Source of the DNA: Calliopsis andreniformis
Taxonomy: Eukaryota > Arthropoda > Insecta > Hymenoptera > Andrenidae
DNA: 64,000 nucleotides
Direction: 5' to 3'
Assembly (NCBI RefSeq): GCF_051401765.1
Contig: NW_027480449.1
Coordinates: 4,340,001 to 4,404,000, forward strand
Shown: in pieces, positions 25,030-37,039 of the stretch
Numbering within the stretch: position 1 is the first letter of the stretch
How the letters are laid out: each line of letters begins with the position of its first letter
Program-made: the position numbers and the translations under genes
Notes under the pieces: generated by a model
The model's input: only the letters and a program-made list of their open reading frames with translations
Database searches by the model: none
What the model was told of the DNA's origin: nothing

Positions 25030-27411
25030 GACGATTGAAGATTGAGGATTGGGGACTGAGAGTTGATGGTTGAGTGATGAGAATTGATGTTCGTGGATAG
25101 AGATATGAAGATTGCAGATTGAGTATTGCGTTTGGAAAACTCTGAACTGAGGATACTCTAGTGAGGATTGAGGATTGACAACTGATTGTTGAGGACTGAG
25201 TGCTGAAGAATGAGGATTCAGGATTGAGGATTCAGGACTGTGTTTTGAGGACTGTGGATTGAGGATTGAGGATTGGGGATTGAGGATTGAGGATCGAGGA
25301 TTGAAGATTGAAGATTGGGTATTGAGGATTGAACATTGAGGATTGAGGATTGAGGATTGAGGATTGAGGATTGAGGATTGAAGACTGAATAATGATGATT
25401 GAAGGTTGAGGATTGAGGATTGAGGGTTGTGGATTCAGGACGAGGACTGAGGGTTGAGTATTGATGTTTGAGGTCTGAGGATTGAGGATAGACGATTGAG
25501 AATTGAGGACTGAGGATTGAGGATTGAAGATTGAATATTGATGATTGAAGATTGATGATTGTGGATTGAGAGTTGTGGAATGAGGACGAGGACTGAGGGT
25601 TGAGTATTGATGTCTGAGGTCTGAGGATTGAGGATTGAGGATTGAGAATTGAGGATTGAGGATTGAGGACTGAAGATTGGGAATTGGGTATTGAGGATTG
25701 AGGAATGAGGATTGAGGATTGAGGATTGAGGATTGAGGATTGAAGATTGAGTATTGAGGATTGAAGATTGAGGATTGAGGACTGAGGATTGAGGATTGAG
25801 GATTGAGGATTGAGGATTGAGGATTGAGGATTGAGGATTGAAGATTGAGTATTGAGGATTGAAGATTGAGGATTGTGGATTGAGGATTGAGGATTGAGTA
25901 TTGAAGATTGAGGATTGGGGATTAAGGATTGTCGATTGAGGATTGAGTATTGAGGATTGAGAATTGAGGATTGAGGATTGAAGATTGAGTATTGAGGATT
26001 GAAGATTGAGGATTGAGGATTGAGGATTGAGGATTGAGGATTGAGGATTGAGGATTGAGGATTGATGTTTGAGGTCTGAGGATTGAGGATAGAGGATTGA
26101 GAATTCAGGATTGAGGATTGAGGATTGAGGATTGAGGATTGAGGATTCAGAATTGAGGATTCAGAATTGAGGATTCAGGATTGTGGTTCGATGACAGAGG
26201 ATTGAGGCTTGAGGATTGAGTATTGAGGATTGAGGATTGAGGATTGAGGATTTAAGATTGAGGATTGGGTATTGAGGATTGAACATTGAGGATTGAGGAT
26301 TGAGGATTGAGGCCTGAAGATTGAATATTGATGATTGAAGATTGAGGATTGGGGATTGAGGGATGTGGATTGGGGAGCAGGACTGAGGGTTGAATATTGA
26401 CGTTTGAGGTCTGAGGATTGAGGATTGAGGATTGAGGATTGAGAATTGAGGATTGAGGATTGAGGATTGAAGATTGAGGATTGGGTATTGAGGATTGAAG
26501 AATGAGGATTGAGGATTTAGGATTGAGGACTGAGGATTGAGAATTGAGAACTGAGGATGAGGACTGAGGGCTGAGGGTTGAGGTTTGAGGAATGAGGATT
26601 GGGGGTTGAGGATTGAGGATTGAGGATTGAGAATTGAGGATTGAGTACTGAAGATTGAGTATTGATGACTGAGGATTGAGGGTTGAGGATTGAGCATTGA
26701 GGATTGAGGATTGAAGATTGAGGATTGGGTTTTGCGGATTGAACATTGAGGATTGAGGATTGAGTATTGAGGACTGAAGATTGAGTATTCATGATTGAAG
26801 ATTGATGATTGAGGATTGAGGGTTATGGATTGAGGACGAGGACTGAGGGTTGAGTATTGATGTCTGAGGTCTGAGGATTGAGGATTGAGGATTGAGAATT
26901 GAGAATTGAGGATTGAGGATTGAGGATTGAAGATTGAGGATTGGGTGTTGGGGATTGAAGAATGAGCATTGAGGATTGAGGATTGAGGATTGAGGATTGA
27001 AGATTGAGGATTGAGGATTGAGGTTTGAAAGTTGAAGATTGAGTATTGAGGATTGAAGATTCAGGATTGAGGATTGAGGATTGAGGATTGAGGATTGACG
27101 ATTGAAGATTGAGGATTGGGTATTGAGGATTGAAGAATGAGGACTGAGGATTGAATATTGAAGATTGAGGATTGATGATTGAGGATTGAGTATTGAGGAT
27201 TGAGGATTGAGTATTGGGGATTGCGGATTGAACATTGAGGATTGAGGATTGAGGATTGAGGATTGAGGATTGTGGATTGAGGATTGAGGGTTGAGTATTG
27301 AAGATTGAGGATCGGGGATTGAGGATTGAGGATTGAAGATTGAATATTGATGATTGAAGGTTGAGGATTGAGGATTGAGGATTGAGGATTGAGGATTGAG
27401 GATTGAGGATT
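25030..27411 (+). repeat. 2.37-kb unit, copy 1 (2382 bp)
   Basis: First of the short units, beginning at GACGATTGAAG. It carries one B core (25134) with the subfamily mark GTTCGTGGATAG, shared with the copies starting at 27412, 29780 and 34587. It is 14 bp (two heptamers) longer than copy 2. The long open - frame of this family is interrupted here by a TATTCATGATTG change near 26788. Confidence 0.9.
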
Positions 27412-29779
27412 GACGATTGAAGATTGAGGATTGGGGACTGAGAGTTGATGGTTGAGTGATGAGAATTGATGTTCGTGGATAGAGATATGAAGATTGCAGA
27501 TTGAGTATTGCGTTTGGAAAACTCTGAACTGAGGATACTCTAGTGAGGATTGAGGATTGACAACTGATTGTTGAGGACTGAGTGCTGAAGAATGAGGATT
27601 CAGGATTGAGGATTCAGGACTGTGTTTTGAGGACTGTGGATTGAGGATTGAGGATTGGGGATTGAGGATTGAGGATCGAGGATTGAAGATTGAAGATTGG
27701 GTATTGAGGATTGAACATTGAGGATTGAGGATTGAGGATTGAGGATTGAGGATTGAGGATTGAAGATTGAATAATGATGATTGAAGGTTGAGGATTGAGG
27801 ATTGATGGTTGTGGATTCAGGACGAGGACTGAGGGTTGAGTATTGATGTTTGAGGTCTGAGGATTGAGGATAGACGATTGAGAATTGAGGACTGAGGATT
27901 GAGGATTGAAGATTGAATATTGATGATTGAAGATTGATGATTGTGGATTGAGAGTTGTGGAATGAGGACGAGGACTGAGGGTTGAGTATTGATGTCTGAG
28001 GTCTGAGGATTGAGGATTGAGGATTGAGAATTGAGGATTGAGGATTGAGGACTGAAGATTGGGAATTGGGTATTGAGGATTGAGGAATGAGGATTGAGGA
28101 TTGAGGATTGAGGATTGAGGATTGAAGATTGAGTATTGAGGATTGAAGATTGAGGATTGAGGACTGAGGATTGAGGATTGAGAATTGAGGATTGAGGATT
28201 GAGGATTGAGGATTGAAGATTGAGTATTGAGGATTGAAGATTGAGGATTGTGGATTGAGGATTGAGGATTGAGTATTGAAGATTGAGGATTGGGGATTAA
28301 GGATTGTCGATTGAGGATTGAGTATTGAGGATTGAGAATTGAGGATTGAGGATTGAAGATTGAGTATTGAGGATTGAAGATTGAGGATTGAGGATTGAGG
28401 ATTGAGGATTGAGGATTGAGGATTGAGGATTGAGGATTGATGTTTGAGGTCTGAGGATTGAGGATAGAGGATTGAGAATTCAGGATTGAGGATTGAGGAT
28501 TGAGGATTGAGGATTGAGGATCCAGAATTGAGGATTCAGAATTGAGGATTCAGGATTGTGGTTCGATGACAGAGGATTGAGGCTTGAGGATTGAGTATTG
28601 AGGATTGAGGATTGAGGATTGAGGATTTAAGATTGAGGATTGGGTATTGAGGATTGAACATTGAGGATTGAGGATTGAGGATTGAGGCCTGAAGATTGAA
28701 TATTGATGATTGAAGATTGAGGATTGGGGATTGAGGGATGTGGATTGGGGAGCAGGACTGAGGGTTGAATATTGACGTTTGAGGTCTGAGGATTGAGGAT
28801 TGAGGATTGAGAATTGAGGATTGAGGATTGAGGATTGAAGATTGAGGATTGGGTATTGAGGATTGAAGAATGAGGATTGAGGATTTAGGATTGAGGACTG
28901 AGGATTGAGAATTGAGAACTGAGGATGAGGACTGAGGGCTGAGGGTTGAGGTTTGAGGAATGAGGATTGGGGGTTGAGGATTGAGGATTGAGGATTGAGA
29001 ATTGAGGATTGAGTACTGAAGATTGAGTATTGATGACTGAGGATTGAGGGTTGAGGATTGAGCATTGAGGATTGAGGATTGAAGATTGAGGATTGGGTTT
29101 TGCGGATTGAACATTGAGGATTGAGGATTGAGTATTGAGGACTGAAGATTGAGTATTGATGATTGAAGATTGATGATTGAGGATTGAGGGTTATGGATTG
29201 AGGACGAGGACTGAGGGTTGAGTATTGATGTCTGAGGTCTGAGGATTGAGGATTGAGGATTGAGAATTGAGAATTGAGGATTGAGGATTGAGGATTGAAG
29301 ATTGAGGATTGGGTATTGGGGATTGAAGAATGAGCATTGAGGATTGAGGATTGAGGATTGAGGATTGAAGATTGAGGATTGAGGATTGAGGTTTGAAAGT
29401 TGAAGATTGAGTATTGAGGATTGAAGATTCAGGATTGAGGATTGAGGATTGAGGATTGAGGATTGACGATTGAAGATTGAGGATTGGGTATTGAGGATTG
29501 AAGAATGAGGACTGAGGATTGAATATTGAAGATTGAGGATTGATGATTGAGGATTGAGTATTGAGGATTGAGGATTGAGTATTGGGGATTGCGGATTGAA
29601 CATTGAGGATTGAGGATTGAGGATTGAGGATTGAGGATTGTGGATTGAGGATTGAGGGTTGAGTATTGAAGATTGAGGATCGGGGATTGAGGATTGAGGA
29701 TTGAAGATTGAATATTGATGATTGATGGTTGAGGATTGAGGATTGAGGATTGAGGATTGAGGATTGAGGATTGAGGATT
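27412..29779 (+). repeat. 2.37-kb unit, copy 2 (2368 bp)
   Basis: Landmarks sit 2368 bp before those of copy 3: GTTCGTGGATAG 27471 to 29839, B core 27516 to 29884, GGTTCGATGACAG 28560 to 30928. At the end it carries GATGGTTGAGG (near 29723), which recurs 4807 bp later near 34530 but not in the neighbouring units. Confidence 0.92.
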
Positions 29780-32129
29780 GACGATTGAAGATTGAGGATT
29801 GGGGACTGAGAGTTGATGGTTGAGTGATGAGAATTGATGTTCGTGGATAGAGATATGAAGATTGCAGATTGAGTATTGCGTTTGGAAAACTCTGAACTGA
29901 GGATACTCTAGTGAGGATTGAGGATTGACAACTGATTGTTGAGGACTGAGTGCTGAAGAATGAGGATTCAGGATTGAGGATTCAGGACTGTGTTTTGAGG
30001 ACTGTGGATTGAGGATTGAGGATTGGGGATTGAGGATTGAGGATCGAGGATTGAAGATTGAAGATTGGGTATTGAGGATTGAACATTGAGGATTGAGGAT
30101 TGAGGATTGAGGATTGAGGATTGAGGATTGAAGATTGAATAATGATGATTGAAGGTTGAGGATTGAGGATTGAGGGTTGTGGATTCAGGACGAGGACTGA
30201 GGGTTGAGTATTGATGTTTGAGGTCTGAGGATTGAGGATAGACGATTGAGAATTGAGGACTGAGGATTGAGGATTGAAGATTGAATATTGATGATTGAAG
30301 ATTGATGATTGTGGATTGAGAGTTGTGGAATGAGGACGAGGACTGAGGGTTGAGTATTGATGTCTGAGGTCTGAGGATTGAGGATTGAGGATTGAGAATT
30401 GAGGATTGAGGATTGAGGACTGAAGATTGGGAATTGGGTATTGAGGATTGAGGAATGAGGATTGAGGATTGAGGATTGAGGATTGAGGATTGAAGATTGA
30501 GTATTGAGGATTGAAGATTGAGGATTGAGGACTGAGGATTGAGGATTGAGAATTGAGGATTGAGGATTGAGGATTGAGGATTGAAGATTGAGTATTGAGG
30601 ATTGAAGATTGAGGATTGTGGATTGAGGATTGAGGATTGAGTATTGAAGATTGAGGATTGGGGATTAAGGATTGTCGATTGAGGATTGAGTATTGAGGAT
30701 TGAGAATTGAGGATTGAGGATTGAAGATTGAGTATTGAGGATTGAAGATTGAGGATTGAGGATTGAGGATTGAGGATTGAGGATTGAGGATTGAGGATTG
30801 AGGATTGATGTTTGAGGTCTGAGGATTGAGGATAGAGGATTGAGAATTCAGGATTGAGGATTGAGGATTGAGGATTGAGGATTGAGGATCCAGAATTGAG
30901 GATTCAGAATTGAGGATTCAGGATTGTGGTTCGATGACAGAGGATTGAGGCTTGAGGATTGAGTATTGAGGATTGAGGATTGAGGATTGAGGATTTAAGA
31001 TTGAGGATTGGGTATTGAGGATTGAACATTGAGGATTGAGGATTGAGGATTGAGGCCTGAAGATTGAATATTGATGATTGAAGATTGAGGATTGGGGATT
31101 GAGGGATGTGGATTGGGGAGCAGGACTGAGGGTTGAATATTGACGTTTGAGGTCTGAGGATTGAGGATTGAGGATTGAGAATTGAGGATTGAGGATTGAG
31201 GATTGAAGATTGCGGATTGGGTATTGAGGATTGAAGAATGAGGATTGAGGATTTAGGATTGAGGACTGAGGATTGAGAATTGAGAACTGAGGATGAGGAC
31301 TGAGGGCTGAGGGTTGAGGTTTGAGGAATGAGGATTGGGGGTTGAGGATTGAGGATTGAGGATTGAGAATTGAGGATTGAGTACTGAAGATTGAGTATTG
31401 ATGACTGAGGATTGAGGGTTGAGGATTGAGCATTGAGGATTGAGGATTGAAGATTGAGGATTGGGTTTTGCGGATTGAACATTGAGGATTGAGGATTGAG
31501 TATTGAGGACTGATGATTGAGTATTGATGATTGAAGATTGATGATTGAGGATTGAGGGTTATGGATTGAGGACGAGGACTGAGGGTTGAGTATTGATGTC
31601 TGAGGTCTGGGGATTGAGGATTGAGGATTGAGAATTGAGAATTGAGGATTGAGGATTGAGGATTGAAGATTGAGGATTGGGTATTGGGGATTGAAGAATG
31701 AGCATTGAGGATTGAGGATTGAGGATTGAGGATTGAAGATTGAGGATTGAGGATTGAGGTTTGAAAGTTGAAGATTGAGTATTGAGGATTGAAGATTCAG
31801 GATTGAGGATTGAGGATTGAGGATTGAGGATTGACGATTGAAGATTGAGGATTGGGTATTGAGGATTGAAGAATGAGGACTGAGGATTGAATATTGAAGA
31901 TTGAGGATTGATGATTGAGGATTGAGTATTGAGGATTGAGGATTGAGTATTGGGGATTGCGGATTGAACATTGAGGATTGAGGATTGAGGATTGAGGATT
32001 GAGGATTGTGGATTGAGGATTGAGGGTTGAGTATTGAAGATTGAGGATCGGGGATTGAGGATTGAGGATTGAAGATTGAATATTGATGATTGAAGGTTGA
32101 GGATTGAGGATTGAGGATTGAGGATTGAG
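29780..32129 (+). repeat. 2.37-kb unit, copy 3
   Basis: Same order of markers as copy 2, with B core 29884 and GGTTCGATGACAG at 30928. From about 30900 it also matches the 4130-bp family at offset 20859, and it runs on into the segment that the other short units have lost. Confidence 0.9.
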
Positions 32130-33018
32130 GATGAGGGCTGAGGGTTGAAGATTGAGGTTTGAGGACTCAGGACTGAGGATTGAGGATTGAGAATTGAGGA
32201 TTGAGGATTGAGGATTGAGTATTGGGGACTGAGTGTTGAGGGTTGAGTGATGAGGATTGATGTTTGTGGATAGAGATTTGAAGATTGCAGATAGAGTATT
32301 GAGTATTGGAACCTGTGAATTGAGGATATTCTATTGAGGATTGAGGATTGACAACTGATTGTTGAGGACTGAGGGCTGAAGATTGAGGATTCAGGATTGA
32401 GGATTCAGAATCGAGGTTCGAGGACTGAGGTTTGATGATTGAGGATTGAGGATTGAGGATTGAGGATTGAGGATTGAGTATTGAAGATTGAGGATTGATG
32501 ATTGAGGATGGTGGATTGAGGATTGAGGATTGAGTATTGGGGATTGAGGATTGAAGATTGAGGATTGACGATTGAGGATTAATGACTGAGTATTGAGGAT
32601 TGAAGATTGAGAATTGAGGATTGAGAATTGAACATTGAGGACTGAGTGTTGAGGGTTGAGTGATGAGAATTGATGTTTGTGGATAGAGATTTGAAGATTG
32701 CAGATTGGGTATTGAGTATTGAAAACTGTGAATTGAGGATATTCTATTGGGGATTGAGGATTGACAACTGATTGTTGAGGACTGAGAGCTGAAGATTGAG
32801 GATTCAGGATTGAGGATTCAGGACGGTGGTTTGAGGACTGTGGACTGTGGATTGAGGTTTGGGGATTGAGGATTGAGGATCGAGGATTGAAGATTGAAGA
32901 TTGGGTATTGAGGATTGAACATTGAGGATTGAGGATTGAGGATTGAGGATTGAGGATTGAGGATTGAAGATTGAATATTGATGATTGAAGGTTGAGGATT
33001 GAGGATTGAGGATTGAGG
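32130..33018 (+). repeat. Long-unit segment retained inside the 2.37-kb array
   Basis: This 0.89-kb segment is missing from units 1 and 2 but is present in the 4130-bp unit at 11271-12159, at a constant offset of 20859 (C core 32308 against 11449, A core 32721 against 11862, GACGGTGG 32822 against 11963). It takes the place of about 0.82 kb of the expected next short unit, which makes this unit 71 bp longer (2439 against 2368). Confidence 0.9.
32227..32821 (+). repeat. C-A core doublet 4
   Basis: Landmarks 32308 and 32721, spacing 413 bp. The A core carries GAGAGCTGAAG where most have GAGGGCTGAAG. The same private change occurs after the A cores at 37115 and 41874. Confidence 0.9.
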
Positions 33019-34586
33019 ATTGAAGATTGAGTATTGAGGATTGAAGATTGAGGATTGTGGATTGAGGATTGAGGATTGAGTATTGAAGATTGAGGATTGG
33101 GGATTAAGGATTGTCGATTGAGGATTGAGTATTGAGGATTGAGAATTGAGGATTGAGGATTGAAGATTGAGTATTGAGGATTGAAGATTGAGGATTGAGG
33201 ATTGAGGATTGAGGATTGAGGATTGAGGATTGAGGATTGAGGATTGATGTTTGAGGTCTGAGGATTGAGGATAGAGGATTGAGAATTCAGGATTGAGGAT
33301 TGAGGATTGAGGATTGAGGATTGAGGATCCAGAATTGAGGATTCAGAATTGAGGATTCAGGATTGTGGTTCGATGACAGAGGATTGAGGCTTGAGGATTG
33401 AGTATTGAGGATTGAGGATTGAGGATTGAGGATTTAAGATTGAGGATTGGGTATTGAGGATTGAACATTGAGGATTGAGGATTGAGGATTGAGGCCTGAA
33501 GATTGAATATTGATGATTGAAGATTGAGGATTGGGGATTGAGGGATGTGGATTGGGGAGCAGGACTGAGGGTTGAATATTGACGTTTGAGGTCTGAGGAT
33601 TGAGGATTGAGGATTGAGAATTGAGGATTGAGGATTGAGGATTGAGGATTGAGGATTGGGTATTGAGGATTGAAGAATGAGGATTGAGGATTTAGGATTG
33701 AGGACTGAGGATTGAGAATTGAGAACTGAGGATGAGGACTGAGGGCTGAGGGTTGAGGTTTGAGGAATGAGGATTGGGGGTTGAGGATTGAGGATTGAGG
33801 ATTGAGAATTGAGGATTGAGTACTGAAGATTGAGTATTGATGACTGAGGATTGAGGGTTGAGGATTGAGCATTGAGGATTGAGGATTGAAGATTGAGGAT
33901 TGGGTTTTGCGGATTGAACATTGAGGATTGAGGATTGAGTATTGAGGACTGAAGATTGAGTATTGATGATTGAAGATTGATGATTGAGGATTGAGGGTTA
34001 TGGATTGAGGACGAGGACTGAGGGTTGAGTATTGATGTCTGAGGTCTGAGGATTGAGGATTGAGGATTGAGAATTGAGAATTGAGGATTGAGGATTGAGG
34101 ATTGAAGATTGAGGATTGGGTATTGGGGATTGAAGAATGAGCATTGAGGATTGAGGATTGAGGATTGAGGATTGAAGATTGAGGATTGAGGATTGAGGTT
34201 TGAAAGTTGAAGATTGAGTATTGAGGATTGAAGATTCAGGATTGAGGATTGAGGATTGAGGATTGAGGATTGACGATTGAAGATTGAGGATTGGGTATTG
34301 AGGATTGAAGAATGAGGACTGAGGATTGAATATTGAAGATTGAGGATTGATGATTGAGGATTGAGAATTGAGGATTGAGGATTGAGTATTGGGGATTGCG
34401 GATTGAACATTGAGGATTGAGGATTGAGGATTGAGGATTGAGGATTGTGGATTGAGGATTGAGGGTTGAGTATTGAAGATTGAGGATCGGGGATTGAGGA
34501 TTGAGGATTGAAGATTGAATATTGATGATTGATGGTTGAGGATTGAGGATTGAGGATTGAGGATTGAGGATTGAGGATTGAGGATT
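33019..34586 (+). repeat. 2.37-kb unit, copy 4, lacking its first part
   Basis: The short-unit sequence resumes at GAAGATTGAGTATTG, about 0.8 kb into the unit, and runs to the start of the next copy. The B core of this unit is absent because the preceding long-unit segment replaced it. GGTTCGATGACAG is at 33367. Confidence 0.88.
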
Positions 34587-36936
34587 GACGATTGAAGATT
34601 GAGGATTGGGGACTGAGAGTTGATGGTTGAGTGATGAGAATTGATGTTCGTGGATAGAGATATGAAGATTGCAGATTGAGTATTGCGTTTGGAAAACTCT
34701 GAACTGAGGATACTCTAGTGAGGATTGAGGATTGACAACTGATTGTTGAGGACTGAGTGCTGAAGAATGAGGATTCAGGATTGAGGATTCAGGACTGTGT
34801 TTTGAGGACTGTGGATTGAGGATTGAGGATTTGGGATTGAGGATTGAGGATCGAGGATTGAAGATTGAAGATTGGGTATTGAGGATTGAACATTGAGGAT
34901 TGAGGATTGAGGATTGAGGATTGAGGATTGAGGATTGAAGATTGAATAATGATGATTGAAGGTTGAGGATTGAGGATTGAGGGTTGTGGATTCAGGACGA
35001 GGACTGAGGGTTGAGTATTGATGTTTGAGGTCTGAGGATTGAGGATAGACGATTGAGAATTGAGGACTGAGGATTGAGGATTGAAGATTGAATATTGATG
35101 ATTGAAGATTGATGATTGTGGATTGAGAGTTGTGGAATGAGGACGAGGACTGAGGGTTGAGTATTGATGTCTGAGGTCTGAGGATTGAGGATTGAGGATT
35201 GAGAATTGAGGATTGAGGATTGAGGACTGAAGATTGGGAATTGGGTATTGAGGATTGAGGAATGAGGATTGAGGATTGAGGATTGAGGATTGAGGATTGA
35301 AGATTGAGTATTGAGGATTGAAGATTGAGGATTGAGGACTGAGGATTGAGGATTGAGAATTGAGGATTGAGGATTGAGGATTGAGGATTGAAGATTGAGT
35401 ATTGAGGATTGAAGATTGAGGATTGTGGATTGAGGATTGAGGATTGAGTATTGAAGATTGAGGATTGGGGATTAAGGATTGTCGATTGAGGATTGAGTAT
35501 TGAGGATTGAGAATTGAGGATTGAGGATTGAAGATTGAGTATTGAGGATTGAAGATTGAGGATTGAGGATTGAGGATTGAGGATTGAGGATTGAGGATTG
35601 AGGATTGAGGATTGATGTTTGAGGTCTGAGGATTGAGGATAGAGGATTGAGAATTCAGGATTGAGGATTGAGGATTGAGGATTGAGGATTGAGGATCCAG
35701 AATTGAGGATTCAGAATTGAGGATTCAGGATTGTGGTTCGATGACAGAGGATTGAGGCTTGAGGATTGAGTATTGAGGATTGAGGATTGAGGATTGAGGA
35801 TTTAAGATTGAGGATTGGGTATTGAGGATTGAACATTGAGGATTGAGGATTGAGGATTGAGGCCTGAAGATTGAATATTGATGATTGAAGATTGAGGATT
35901 GGGGATTGAGGGATGTGGATTGGGGAGCAGGACTGAGGGTTGAATATTGACGTTTGAGGTCTGAGGATTGAGGATTGAGGATTGAGAATTGAGGATTGAG
36001 GATTGAGGATTGAAGATTGAGGATTGGGTATTGAGGATTGAAGAATGAGGATTGAGGATTTAGGATTGAGGACTGAGGATTGAGAATTGAGAACTGAGGA
36101 TGAGGACTGAGGGCTGAGGGTTGAGGTTTGAGGAATGAGGATTGGGGGTTGAGGATTGAGGATTGAGGATTGAGAATTGAGGATTGAGTACTGAAGATTG
36201 AGTATTGATGACTGAGGATTGAGGGTTGAGGATTGAGCATTGAGGATTGAGGATTGAAGATTGAGGATTGGGTTTTGCGGATTGAACATTGAGGATTGAG
36301 GATTGAGTATTGAGGACTGAAGATTGAGTATTGATGATTGAAGATTGATGATTGAGGATTGAGGGTTATGGATTGAGGACGAGGACTGAGGGTTGAGTAT
36401 TGATGTCTGAGGTCTGGGGATTGAGGATTGAGGATTGAGAATTGAGAATTGAGGATTGAGGATTGAGGATTGAAGATTGAGGATTGGGTATTGGGGATTG
36501 AAGAATGAGCATTGAGGATTGAGGATTGAGGATTGAGGATTGAAGATTGAGGATTGAGGATTGAGGTTTGAAAGTTGAAGATTGAGTATTGAGGATTGAA
36601 GATTCAGGATTGAGGATTGAGGATTGAGGATTGAGGATTGACGATTGAAGATTGAGGATTGGGTATTGAGGATTGAAGAATGAGGACTGAGGATTGAATA
36701 TTGAAGATTGAGGATTGATGATTGAGGATTGAGTATTGAGGATTGAGGATTGAGTATTGGGGATTGCGGATTGAACATTGAGGATTGAGGATTGAGGATT
36801 GAGGATTGAGGATTGTGGATTGAGGATTGAGGGTTGAGTATTGAAGATTGAGGATCGGGGATTGAGGATTGAGGATTGAAGATTGAATATTGATGATTGA
36901 AGGTTGAGGATTGAGGATTGAGGATTGAGGATTGAG
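34587..36936 (+). repeat. 2.37-kb unit, copy 5
   Basis: Full short unit with B core at 34691 and GGTTCGATGACAG at 35735. It shares GGTCTGGGG near 36413 with copy 3 (near 31606) and not with copies 2 and 4, which supports the dimer organisation. Confidence 0.9.
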
Positions 36937-37039
36937 GATGAGGGCTGAGGGTTGAAGATTGAGGTTTGAGGACTCAGGACTGAGGATTGAGGATTGAGAA
37001 TTGAGGATTGAGGATTGAGGATTGAGTATTGGGGACTGA

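Larger units (their letters stand above)
28212..33018 (+). repeat. 4807-bp dimer higher-order repeat, copy 1
   Basis: Private markers alternate between successive 2.37-kb units with a period of 4807 (2368 + 2439). GGTTCGATGACAG is at 28560 and 33367, and at 30928 and 35735. GATGGTTGAGG is near 29723 and 34530. GGTCTGGGG is near 31606 and 36413. GATGAGGG is at 32130 and 36937. The true repeating unit here is therefore the dimer. Edges are by eye. Confidence 0.85.
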
